Shown here: piece by piece, positions 1 through 8,172 of the stretch | Layout: every line of letters begins with the position of its first letter | Numbering within the stretch: position 1 is the first letter of the stretch | Assembly: GCA_022496185.1 (NCBI GenBank) | Contig: WTXG01000439.1 | Location: 1-23,330 of the forward strand | Direction of reading: 5' to 3' | From: Multifurca ochricompacta | Taxonomy: Eukaryota > Basidiomycota > Agaricomycetes > Russulales > Russulaceae | Length of the DNA: 23,330 bases | The notes under the pieces: model-generated | The model's input: the letters and a program-made list of their open reading frames with translations, nothing else | What the model was told of the DNA's origin: nothing | Databases searched by the model: none | Position numbers and translations under genes: made by a program

Positions 1-2113
1 CAGAGTCCGTGTTTCGCCAGGTTATGTCATGCCTTGGCATATTGCCAGCGTCGAAATCGAATTCAAGCATCGTCGCGACCTCCTCGACTCGGAGTGGACG
101 AGCAGAGAACGCAAGGCATTGGAATAGGCGATGAGCGAATTTCCAGTCATTATCATTGATCCTCCGTAGCGTGGCCTCATATGTTTCATCCAGTGTTTTG
201 GGAGTGATTCGAGCGTCGAATAGAAGTTCCTTGGTTGACAGTGGCGCAGTGTCTCCAGTTGGCAGTAAACCCATCTAAACCTACATCATGACATGAATAA
301 TGATCGCGAAATAAATATTCATTTTGGTTTGAAACTTACATTCCGTTTGCCTTTTCCCGAGAGCGTTTTGATCACGAGTTTCTTTCTCTCCGCCTCCCAC
401 TCACTCATCATGGGGTCCGTGTTGACCGTTGAGTAGATATATTCGGAGATGTCCCGCGTTTGCCCACCTTCCGCATGAAGGGATACAGCACAATGCGCCA
501 GCTTTGTAAAGGCTTTCCGAATATCTGGTTCGGGGCGGCTAGTAACGCAGATCCTTAAATTTGCGAGGCGGAGGTCGACGAGGTCTTTGATAAGGTCTAA
601 TACTTCTTCGCGTTTAGATGGCATTCCAGAGAGGGGACATTCGTCAAGGGCGTCAATGATGATGTACATCGGCCCTGAACGGGTGTACGAGAATGGCCTT
701 CAAAGCTTCTGCAAGAACTTTCTCATCGGGCTGCTTCTTGCCATTATCATGTTTCGAGTACAATTCAGAGGCGATGGCATGGTAGGCATCTGACTGGGAA
801 CAGAACTGTATCAAGAGAGAGGACAGTAGACCACGAATATTTTGCTTTTCCTTGTCTCGAAAGTCGCAATAAAAGTATCCCAAGTAGGCAGATCCAGCAG
901 AACGCAGACGCTGGACATCATCAACGATGGTGGAACTGACCATTCAGATGAGTGCTGGTGACACCCTATAATACTAGGCAAGCGTACCAAAGGATGCTCT
1001 TGCCAGAGCCCGCTTTCAAGAAAAGACCGTCAGCAACAAGAAGCACCCAGATAACGCAGTCAACCTACCATTACCGTTTAACCATAGAAGCGAACCCTCG
1101 ATTTCCATTCCTTGAATCTTTCCCTTCAACGAACCACTTGGCGGTTCCCTTGTGATAAAGTTCCGCGCAATGTTGTGATTTGTAGATGGGTCAGGAGGCG
1201 ACAGCCATGTCTGAATATTCTTGTCCATCTGATCATCTGCAAAGAATGTCTTAGCTGCCTGTCTATAATGTTACTACGAAATCAATGACGAACACATTAT
1301 CTTGTTCACAGTACCAAATGTGTGCGCCGCTACGGTGAGAGACTCTTCCTGGGTCAATTTGTCCAACCTTTGAAGGGCGTCCTGGACCTCATTATCCCTA
1401 TCAACATCCGTCCGTACGCCCCTGCCAAACGTTTAATCGCGGGAACATGAAACGGTAGTTCACTCACTGATTCGTCCTTGTTGGATCTGTTTCGTCGCCA
1501 GAGCAAGGATGGTAGCAGTTCCGCCATCGTCTTGACGAGGATCTCGACCATGGACTCGGTAAAGGGGTCTCAGGGGAAGTGTAAATCTTGAGCGGATGAG
1601 AAACCTTGCATGGATTCAAGAGGTTGAGTAGAGAATCGTAACTATCACTGATCTTCTTTGATGCCTTTAGAATGAAGGTGAGATAACCGTTGTAAGCAAG
1701 GGAGAGAGATACGGACAGAGAGAAGGACATCAACAGCAGAAAATATGGCCTGTGCGGGTGGAAACACCTGTAAGAGAACATGTTGTAAGCTGGTCATAGT
1801 GAATGGGCAACACCAATTAGGACTCACGGAACCAATGCCATTTACGAGTGGTGCGCAGTTCGTGAGGGCGAGGAGTATATTCACGGTTGGTTTCAGTTCC
1901 CTTAGAAGCCGCGTCTTGTGATTGCCGTTTCGGAACTTGTTAAACAGAGATCCTCCTTGAAGTACGTCGATCACGGCGTCCACGTGTGACATCCTTTCAC
2001 TTGTCGACAAGCTGGTGTTCGGATAGATTTATGCCTGTGTTTGTAAGATACTGATCTAGGGCAGTATCTAGGATGAGTTTGAAATGAGAAGAGGAGGCAG
2101 GAGCTGAAGACAT
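1..2113 (-). pseudogene. Goodbye-NACHT STAND (NLR) gene, copy A; 3' part off window, frame breaks
   Basis: Intracellular NLR-type NTPase of the fungal STAND class, a family linked to non-self recognition and regulated cell death. I place the start at the ATG at 2113 because the same start opens copy B. The first ~300 codons, split by introns, match the fungal Goodbye N-terminal domain (segments such as PTVNILLALTN and VDVLLS). Then come WLSPPDP, LLWLNGN, a Walker A AGSGKSI at about 993-1012, the strand YLGYFYCDFRDKEKQN, Walker B IIIDALDECP near 640-665, and the sensor-like RICVTSRPE. Clear introns are 1768-1827 (60 bp) and 281-339 (59 bp); another splits the Walker A asparagine codon. Compared with B, two bases are missing in the first exon, one base is missing in a T-run near 195-199, and one extra G lies near 355-362. 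The ankyrin region would lie left of base 1. Family assignment is firm; pseudogene status is inferred and could reflect sequencing error. Confidence 0.82.
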
Positions 2114-2572
2114 GAAGCTAGACTGGGTTATGGGGAAGAGAAAGAGGATCCCTGGGAAAGGCGGCGGTTATCGATGGTTTATGTATAGATAGCCGCCTTA
2201 AAACGAAGATAGACGCTGGGATGTAGAGGTGACAAGAGACAACATAGATACTGCATCTTGGAGGACCAGTGAAACCAAACTTTGCAGATGCGGCACCAGA
2301 ACGGACCATGACTGACCATCTAGCCATTTTTTATATTTATTTTTAAATTGATTTTATACTACTACATTTGCCGCGAGGCCAGTGCAGTTAATGTAAGCAG
2401 CTGTTAAAAGGGTTTTAGCTATTGTGGTCAAAACTGAAGTGAACATGTACAAAGTAGAGTCCTTATATACTACTTAAACAGTGAGAGAAATATAACTACT
2501 TAATTGTCGAAGGAACTTGTTGTGCGTGCAATGTGGAATTGTCTTTAATTGACGCACTATAGATTATTATCA
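2114..2572. other. 5' flank of NLR copy A, homologous to the flank of copy B; no gene
   Basis: No coding region is supported. Bases 2144-2330 match 18350-18535 upstream of copy B with only scattered differences (for example around the shared AGGATCCCTGGG and CATCTTGGAGGACCAGTG). Bases about 2405-2570 hold a dispersed AT-rich sequence (TTGTGGTCAAAACTGAAGTG, then GCGTGCAATGTGGAATTGT). This sequence also occurs, inverted, inside the insertion at 17896-18349, and in part at 18555-18660. The promoter of copy A should lie here, but I see no convincing core element. Confidence 0.6.
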
Positions 2573-3446
2573 CCCACCGCTGACATCCCTAAAGTGGTAA
2601 TATTGTCACACGACTGTGATTTGTAATAATATTTATTTTAAAAAGGAAAGTTATCGTTGATCAACAAAAAATCATTACGCATCAAAGTCATGTGACATGT
2701 ATACAATGTTTTCACTAATAGCGAAAGACTGGCTCTGGGTCTGCTCATGCGACGACCTCACCCCCCTCACCTTCCCTCACGCACTCCAGGACATGTGGGC
2801 CTTCACAAGGCCTCCTTTGGTGAGATGACCTCGTGAGCTGGATTAGGTCTGAGTTAGTGATGTTGGCTAGTATGGGTAAGTTCACCTTTCTTCTCCAACA
2901 CACAGACTCTCTTCCCCTCCCACTCCTCTATTACACACTGTCTCTCTTGTTTCCCTCTACCAAGAGGTTTCACACATGGCGGTCCCTACCCTTCTCTCAT
3001 GTTCACAACAGTAGTTACTATGTACTGGTAGTAGCTGTGTGATTTGGGCAAGGCCCTGAAGCATGAATAAAATCAATTTCCAAAAAAAAAACCTAATAGT
3101 GAAAATGCTTAACATCCTCCCTCCTCCTGTCCATGCAATGGGCAATAACACTCCTGCTACAAAAAAATGTTCCAAGGCATGGTGTAAAAATCTTGTAAAA
3201 TAGTTAGACATAGAGTAGTGAGAACGCGTGAGAACACCAAAGTTCCTATCTAATCCTTATCTGATCTTATTCCAACTGATTTGTAATGATATTTATTTTG
3301 TTGATAACTTTCCGTTTTAAAATAAATATTCAACGATAACTCCCTTTTTAAAATAAATATTATTACAAATCAAAGTCGTGTGACAAGATTACCACTTTAA
3401 GGATGTCGTGCGACAACAGTACTACTTTAGGGATGTCAGTGGTGGG
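2573..3446. mobile_element. Non-autonomous DNA transposon (MITE-like) with long imperfect terminal inverted repeats
   Basis: The left end reads CCCACCGCTGACATCCCTAA and the right end, on the opposite strand, CCCACCACTGACATCCCTAA. The inverted similarity continues inward about 100 bases through GATTTGTAATAATATTTATT and a GTTATC...CAACAAA block. The right arm carries an extra ~30-base tandem copy of its outer part (ACATCCCTAAAGT then ACATCCTTAAAGT). No transposase is present. A SINE occupies the middle (2727-3092), so the element without it is about half a kilobase. I could not define a clear target duplication, so the superfamily is open. The corresponding place upstream of copy B lacks it. 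Confidence 0.75.
2727..3092 (+). mobile_element. SINE-like retroposon inserted inside the inverted-repeat element
   Basis: The segment ends in GAATAAAATCAATTTCC plus an A-tract and is flanked by near-identical 12-mers CTAATAGCGAAA (2715-2726) and CTAATAGTGAAA (3093-3104), a likely target duplication with one mismatch. Its middle (GACCTCGTGAGCTGGATTAG... through GGGTAAGTTCACC) and its 3' end are homologous to the element at 18681-18885. A stretch near the 5' end (TGGCTCTGGG) weakly resembles a pol III A box. The duplication and tail are seen directly; SINE class is inferred. Confidence 0.68.
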
Positions 3447-3588
3447 GAAGAGTTGGGTGAGCTCAGCTCTAAGCGCAACTCAGCCAAGGTAGAATCGCCA
3501 AGGTTCTTATACCCGCAAAACCCAACCCTCACATACTCTTTAATATTTAAAGCTTAGCACTCAAGTGAGCAAACCCATTTCTATCAAC
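3447..3588 (+). promoter_or_regulatory. Likely promoter/5' leader of the split monooxygenase gene
   Basis: This lies between the right end of the inverted-repeat element and the ATG at 3589. It contains a pyrimidine- and A-rich leader and a TATA-like TTAATATTTAAA at about 3540-3551, roughly 40 bases before the ATG. The ATG sits in a good eukaryotic context (ATCAACATGG). Position supports a promoter role; no motif is decisive. Confidence 0.3.
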
Positions 3589-3657
3589 ATGGCCTCTTGC
3601 CAAATGCGTGAGAACACCAGGAATCGCTCTGAGAACTTTCAACTCGGCCACTTTGCC
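3589..3657 (+). pseudogene. FAD-dependent monooxygenase, 5' coding piece cut off by the retrotransposon
   Basis: The ATG at 3589 opens 23 codons that run into the 5' LTR-flank duplication TTGCC at 3653-3657. Reading over the insertion (one TTGCC removed) continues in frame as HFA followed by VDES, immediately before the FAD-binding glycine motif of the same enzyme at 9970-10030. This is the N-terminal lead-in typical of fungal Baeyer-Villiger/flavin monooxygenases. The retrotransposon therefore landed inside the first coding exon, upstream of the FAD site, which should abolish normal expression. Confidence 0.75.
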
Positions 3658-3973
3658 TGTTACGGTCGGCAGGCCGTATCGTGCGCGAGATCGAGAGTCG
3701 TGGTTCGGGAGCTCCGAAGGAAGTATTCAATGGTCTAGACGTCTGGGATTGTTCGCAGGACAACCCAGAGAAAGGAAAAGTAACGAAGTCTGATTGCAAT
3801 GCCGAAAGGTACAAGAGCTCGAGTCTGAGACTCGAGGTGTTTGCTACCTAGCAACTATATAGTAAAGTAATATTGTGATCGACCGATCTGATTAAGAGTA
3901 GCGGGGAAAATAGGAAAGAGTTGATGGGCGCATATTGCGCCTTTGATGGTGTAAAATTGAGGGAGGTGTAACA
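3658..3973 (-). repeat. 3' LTR (relative to element transcription)
   Basis: This 316-bp direct repeat is the same as 9640-9955; I found no difference reading base by base. It has TGTTAC/GTAACA inverted termini. It contains the same TATA-like CTATATAG and the 19-base palindrome CTCGAGTCTGAGACTCGAG as the other LTR. On the plus strand it adjoins the TTGCC duplication and lies 68 bases into the monooxygenase coding exon. Confidence 0.96.
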
Positions 3974-3986
3974 TTACCCCCCTTTT
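3974..3986 (-). other. Polypurine tract for plus-strand DNA synthesis
   Basis: On the minus strand AAAAGGGGGGTAA directly abuts the 3' LTR terminus TGTTAC. A purine run in this position primes plus-strand synthesis in LTR retrotransposons and marks the inner border of the 3' LTR. Confidence 0.85.
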
Positions 3987-4005
3987 AGACTTGAAGGCGC
4001 CGACT

Positions 4006-4893
4006 TCAATCGTGATCTAGACGGACTGGGTCCTCGTGTGTGCCGTGCGCGTGTGAGGAGGCGCGGGAGGTTCGTTCGCGGCGGTGGCGTTGTCGGATTG
4101 TGATAGGTATCAGTCGATGCGCAGTAGCCGCTTGGTCGAGACGACGTCGACACTGTTGGTACTCAGCGCGATTGCGTGTTAGTTGTCTTTCAATCATTCG
4201 TCGCTGTTGCCTGAGTTCTTCACCTTCTCGATGTAAAAAACGGAATCGAGTGACTTCACCCTGCAGGCCAGGGTCGTTAAGTTGGTATAGGGCCTCGTCA
4301 ACACTGCGTACGAGTGGCCCGGGTTCCAGAGCACGATAGTCGTCCGCGACCATGTGTGGGGGGCGGGGGTATTCGACCCATGGGGCTGCTGTAAGGTCTT
4401 GCGTGTATTCGCGTCTACCTCGTCCGCGGGTGCCGTGAATGAGGGGGTGATCCCCAAACGAGTATTTAATGTACGGGGCAGGATGGAGGCGGTTCTGTCG
4501 TGATGGGATTCGAATGTCGTAACGGTTCGTGGGTGCGATGTCGCGGGTATAGTAGTCTGTTCCCGGGTGTGGTCCAATCCATAGTTCATCTGCAGGGGAG
4601 CGAGGAGAGGTAGGGATGAGCGCATCATGATCTTCGGATGATGCTCGTTCGCTGACACTGGGGGACGCGGGTATTTGCTCATAAGTCGGTGGTGGTGAGG
4701 GGTATGTCTCTGGCATTGGCGGTCTTGGTGATTGTGGGGGGTTAGGTTCGTGGAGTATGGTGAGGCGGATTTGAGCGTCGTCATTAGGGGTGAGAGAGTG
4801 CGAAGGAGAAGACATTTGTTTTTGTGGGGGAATGCGGATAACGAGGCGTGGGTGTGATCTGTCCCCCTTTGTATTCCCAATGTGACCACGCAT
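4006..4893 (-). CDS. Extra 3' ORF of the retrotransposon, unknown function
   Basis: An open frame of 295 codons (ATG at 4893; a second ATG at 4815 gives 269) lies between the chromodomain and the polypurine tract, stopping 20 bases before the tract. The protein is rich in proline, serine and arginine. Its N-terminal half is low complexity (PSPPPTYEQIPASPSVS). The middle has aromatic/proline segments (APYIKYSFGDHP, RPPHMVADDYRALEPG), and an Arg/Gln/Glu-rich, probably coiled-coil stretch (EGEELRQQRRMIERQLTRN) precedes a basic tail. It is in the -1 frame relative to the integrase/chromodomain frame and overlaps its end, so it could be a separate ORF or a C-terminal extension of Pol joined by a frameshift. 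I recall similar extensions in basidiomycete gypsy elements but cannot verify this. Confidence 0.6.
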   Translation of the reverse strand: MRGHIGNTKGDRSHPRLVIRIPPQKQMSSPSHSLTPNDDAQIRLTILHEPNPPQSPRPPMPETYPSPPPTYEQIPASPSVSERASSEDHDALIPTSPRSPADELWIGPHPGTDYYTRDIAPTNRYDIRIPSRQNRLHPAPYIKYSFGDHPLIHGTRGRGRREYTQDLTAAPWVEYPRPPHMVADDYRALEPGPLVRSVDEALYQLNDPGLQGEVTRFRFLHREGEELRQQRRMIERQLTRNRAEYQQCRRRLDQAATAHRLIPITIRQRHRRERTSRASSHAHGTHEDPVRLDHD

Positions 4894-5418
4894 TGGGAGC
4901 GTTCGCGGGCGGACGGTGGAAGGTTGCGGAAGTAGTGATCGATCGCGTCGTTAGCATGAATGTGCATGTGGTCCACCCACTCATTTTCGGAGGCTGGGTA
5001 ACCTTTCCAGCTTAGTAGGAACTGTAATCGTTGATTACGCCCAAAGCGTCGATGTCCAAGAATCCTGTCGATCTCAGTTTCCTCAGTACCGTTGATAAGA
5101 ACGGGTGGTGGTCGTAGTGGGGAGGGCCCATGTGCTGCTGTGCTGATGTAGTGGGTTAGCAGTGATGCATGAACAACATTGTGAATTCGCATGGTTGAGG
5201 GGAGTGCGAGGCGGAATGCAACCGGAGAGATCATTTCGATTATAGTGAAGGGGCCATACCGTCGCGGGGCGAGTTTCGCAGAGGGAAAGAGTGTGTGTAT
5301 GTTCTTGCCTTCGAGCCACACCTCATCCCCTTTTTTGAAAGCCGGGGTAATTTGTTGCATAGACGAGAGGACGCGCTCTGCACGCGCGCGACTTTTGGCA
5401 ATCATGTCGAGTCGTTCT
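4894..5418 (-). CDS. pol: Integrase C-terminal region with chromodomain (pol, 3' part)
   Basis: The frame enters at about 5418 and reads through the small barrel-like integrase C-terminal domain (KKGDEVWLEGKNI, KLAPRRYGPFTI, ALPSTMRIHNVVHASLL). It continues into a chromodomain at about 4926-5084 (EIDRILGHRR...LLSWKGYPASENEWV). Chromodomains of this class direct insertion by binding histone marks or chromatin proteins. The same frame stays open to 4194, but that tail is the shadow of the 3' ORF and is not counted. The join to the upstream integrase core needs one extra base near 5415-5425. Confidence 0.88.
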
Positions 5419-6191
5419 GAGAGTGCGGGACAGGAGAGGTCGTGCCTGTGGCAAGGGGAAGCGGTCTAAAGCCAAACAGAAGTTCATGTGGGCTGAGATG
5501 CGTGCGGTCGTGTCGCCAGCGGTTATGCACAAATTCAGCAAGTGGGAGGAGATGGTGCCATGCATGAGGGTCGCCAAACGTCCATTGGCGTAGGTATTGC
5601 TCGACCCAGCGGTTCATGCGTTCGCTCTGTCCATCAGTTTGGGGGTGAAAGGCTGTACTTATATTTTGCTGTATATGTAAGAGGCGGCAAAGTTCTTTGG
5701 TGAAGTGCGAGGTGAACCGAGGGTCTCGATCGGATATAACGCGGCGAGGAGCACCAAACCATGGGAAGACGTGTCGTAGGTACAGTTTGGCAACATCAGC
5801 ACCAGTTATCGTTGTTGAACATGGGATGAATTTTGCTGCCTTTGAGCATCCCTGATCCACTATGGTTAGTATGGCGTTCGTGCCATTAGACGGCGGAGGT
5901 CAGTGATAAGATCTAGTGAAATGTATTGGAAGGGACCCTCCGTGGCTTTGACGTCAAACGGGAATCGCGGTACCAGGGTTTTCTTCTGCGGTTTTAGGGA
6001 TTGACACTCATGGCATCCTTTGACATACTCTAGATGAACTCTCTTAGACCTTCGCCCTCGTAGATGTCCCGTACGAGATCCCATGTATTCTTCTGACCTG
6101 GATGTCCAGCTAGCGGATGATCGTGAAATTGTTTTGCGATGGCGCGATAGGTATTCTCATCATTTTGTAATTTGATTGTGGCAGCGTCCAT
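5402..6191 (-). pseudogene. pol: Integrase zinc-binding and catalytic core (pol), in three frames
   Basis: An H2C2 zinc-binding region starts with a piece too short to be an obvious ORF (ATG 6191 to about 6035, containing FHDHPLAGHPG). It continues in the next frame as YVKGCHECQSLK (about 6030-5970). The catalytic core follows: ISLDLITDL with the first Asp (about 5920-5900), VISDRDPRFTS with the second Asp, and HPQTDGQSERMNRWVEQYL with the Glu. Three single-base losses, near 6035, 5888 and 5420, break the frame. All catalytic residues of the DDE triad remain readable. Confidence 0.88.
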
Positions 6192-6795
6192 CGGTCATCG
6201 GGTAGTAGAATTACCTCTTGATTATCGTCTTTCCCGGTATCGTGATCGGGTCGTCGCGACAGGAGATCCGCGATAAGATTGCGTTTCCCCGCGATCGGTT
6301 TGATGATAAAGTTGTATTCCATCAGATCGAGGTGCCATCGGGCTTGCCGCCTGTTGAGCTTCTGCGCCTTGCGGAAATATTGGAGGTTATGATGATCTGT
6401 AAATACAGTAAGCACATGAGGGGAACCAGCCAGGTATTGACGCCATTCAACGAGTGGTAACCAGATGGCGAAGAGTTCGCGGTCATAGATGTCCCAGTTA
6501 CGTTGTGTTTCGTCGAGTGACTTAGATAGGAATGCCAGTGGGTGGAGTTGCCCTTTGTCGTCTTGTTGTGCTAATTCAGCGCCGATAGCGAAGCCGGACG
6601 CGTCCGTCGACAGGTAGAAGGGTCGATCCATTTGAGGCTGATGGAGTACGGGTGCCGTAGTGAAAGCCCTCTTCAAGGCATGGAATGCCATGTCTTCCTT
6701 TTCTCCCCAATTCCATGGAACGTTTTGCTTGGTGAGATCGATTAGGGGTCGCACGACGTGAGAGTAATGTTTTATGAACCGGCGATAATAGTTTC
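6192..6795 (-). CDS. pol: RNase H domain (pol)
   Basis: From the RT thumb/connection (FGNYYRRFIKHYSHVVRPL) the frame reads a type-I RNase H: YLSTDASGFAIGA, NWDIYDREL, VFTDHHNL and IADLLSRRPDHD supply the acidic active-site residues. RNase H removes the RNA strand during reverse transcription. The join to RT requires one more base at about 6793-6798 (a TTT/GG stretch), and the join to the integrase another near 6195. The frame remains open to 6110 but is out of register after about 6195. Confidence 0.9.
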
Positions 6796-8172
6796 CAAAC
6801 CGAGATAGCTTCGCACTTGACGGACATTGGCCGGAACTGGCCAATCGAGGATTCCCTTGACCTTTACAGGGTCCATCATTATGGTACCTCCAGTGAGAAC
6901 CACGCCTAAGTAGTCGACAGTCATTGCATGAAAGACACATTTTGTTAGTTTGAGGAATAAATCGTTGTCTTGGAGAATCTGCAGCACCCTTGTTACACAC
7001 TGTTCGTGGAACATGGCATCGTCTGCGGTTGCGACTAGTATATCATCCATGTAGATAACCAGCCATCCCTCGTCCAGTTCTTTTCTGAAGAGTGCGTTCA
7101 TCATTGTCTGAAAGGTGGCTGGCGAGTTCGTAAGCCCAAAGTACATTACTAAGGGTTCGAAGAGACCCTTGTTTGTTTTGAAGGCCGCTTTCCACTGATC
7201 GCCCTCTTTGATGCGAATATTGTTGTATCCCCAGCGGACATCGAATTTTGTGAACAGGGAGGCATGTCGTACTTTAGTGATCAATTCATCGATTAGCGGT
7301 AAGGGGTATGTGTTACGGACGGTCCAGTCATTCAGCTTCCTGTAGTCTTGCACTGGCCTCAATTTCCCGTCTTTCTTTTTGACGAAGAAGAATGGCGAGG
7401 CGTAGTGTGATTTAGATTCTCGGATGTATCCCTTCGTCAGATGTTCCTTGAGGAACTCATCCAAAGCTTCCTGTTCTCTAGGATTTAAGGGGTAGATTTT
7501 GCAATCGAGAGAGGAGGGCGCGTCAGGTTTCAAGTCGATGGCGTGGTCCCAGAGCCGCGAGTCCGGAAGTCGGAGAGCTTCTGTCTCAGAGAAGACTTTG
7601 GCAAACTGCTGATATTGCGGAGGGATTTCTGCAGTAATCGCGGGTGAGCCCTGTTCGGCGAGGGCTTGAGCGGGCGACACCCGGCGGAGGCGTACGTATA
7701 GTTCTTCCCCAGGGAGTAGTCCAAGGGCTGCAAGTTTCAGTGGTTGCTGGGGAATGATACTGACCGGATCTTTGATTATTCCATTTGTCCAATCAATAGT
7801 AGGGTTAGCATCCGCTAACCAGGGGTATCCCAAAATAATTTGCTCGTCGCCCAGGTTTGCGACGAAAAATCGCTGTTGACTCGTTTTCCCTCCGGTGGAG
7901 ATTATACAGTCGACGTACTGGGTTATTTGTCCGATTGAGTTACTTGTTCCGTCAGCGTTGCTCAACTTCCGAGGGTTATCTAGAGGTCGGGTTATTAATT
8001 GCTTTTCACGGACAAATCTGGGGTGTAGGAAATTCTCGGTAGCGCCGCTATCGACCAGGGCTAACGCGGTCCCATTTTGAGAGAATGATGCTTCGATTTT
8101 CAATGATCTAGGTACATTCTTACTCAATATGGCCTTCAGGACGGGACGGTCCTTCAGGCCTCGGTAAAACCC
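6795..8172 (-). CDS. pol: Protease-reverse transcriptase (pol, 5' part), entered by -1 frameshift
   Basis: Pol is open upstream of any ATG and overlaps the end of gag, so it is translated by frameshifting at 8166-8172 rather than from its own start. First comes an aspartic protease (ALVDSGATENFLHPRF, active-site Asp near 8050). Then come the RT fingers and palm: PLNPREQEALDEFL, GYIRESKSHYASPFFFVKKKDGKLRPVQDYRKL, FTKFDVRWGYNNIR, and the catalytic YMDD at 7042-7053. The segment is free of breaks until about 6795, where it loses register with RNase H. Confidence 0.93.
8131..8172 (-). promoter_or_regulatory. Programmed -1 ribosomal frameshift signal (gag to pol)
   Basis: On the minus strand the slippery heptamer G GGT TTT (8172-8166) lies in the gag frame, three codons before the gag stop TGA (8156-8154). 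A 5-nt spacer ACCGA follows. Then comes a hairpin, 8160-8131: GGCCT, GA, AGGAC, loop CGTCCC, GTCCT, GA, AGGCC. Its two 5-bp stems are separated by a tandem G-A mismatch, a stable internal loop in RNA. A -1 slip moves ribosomes exactly into the open protease/RT frame. Heptamer, spacer and stem match the standard eukaryotic viral/retroelement design. Confidence 0.88.

Noticed and set aside
319..943. Several short overlapping frames read as separate genes
   Set aside because: They are pieces of one NACHT domain interrupted by introns and single-base breaks, as the alignment with copy B shows.
4194..4890. Long continuation of the chromodomain frame
   Set aside because: After the chromodomain the frame becomes His/Thr/Pro-rich without pattern and is antiphase to the better 3' ORF; treated as its shadow.
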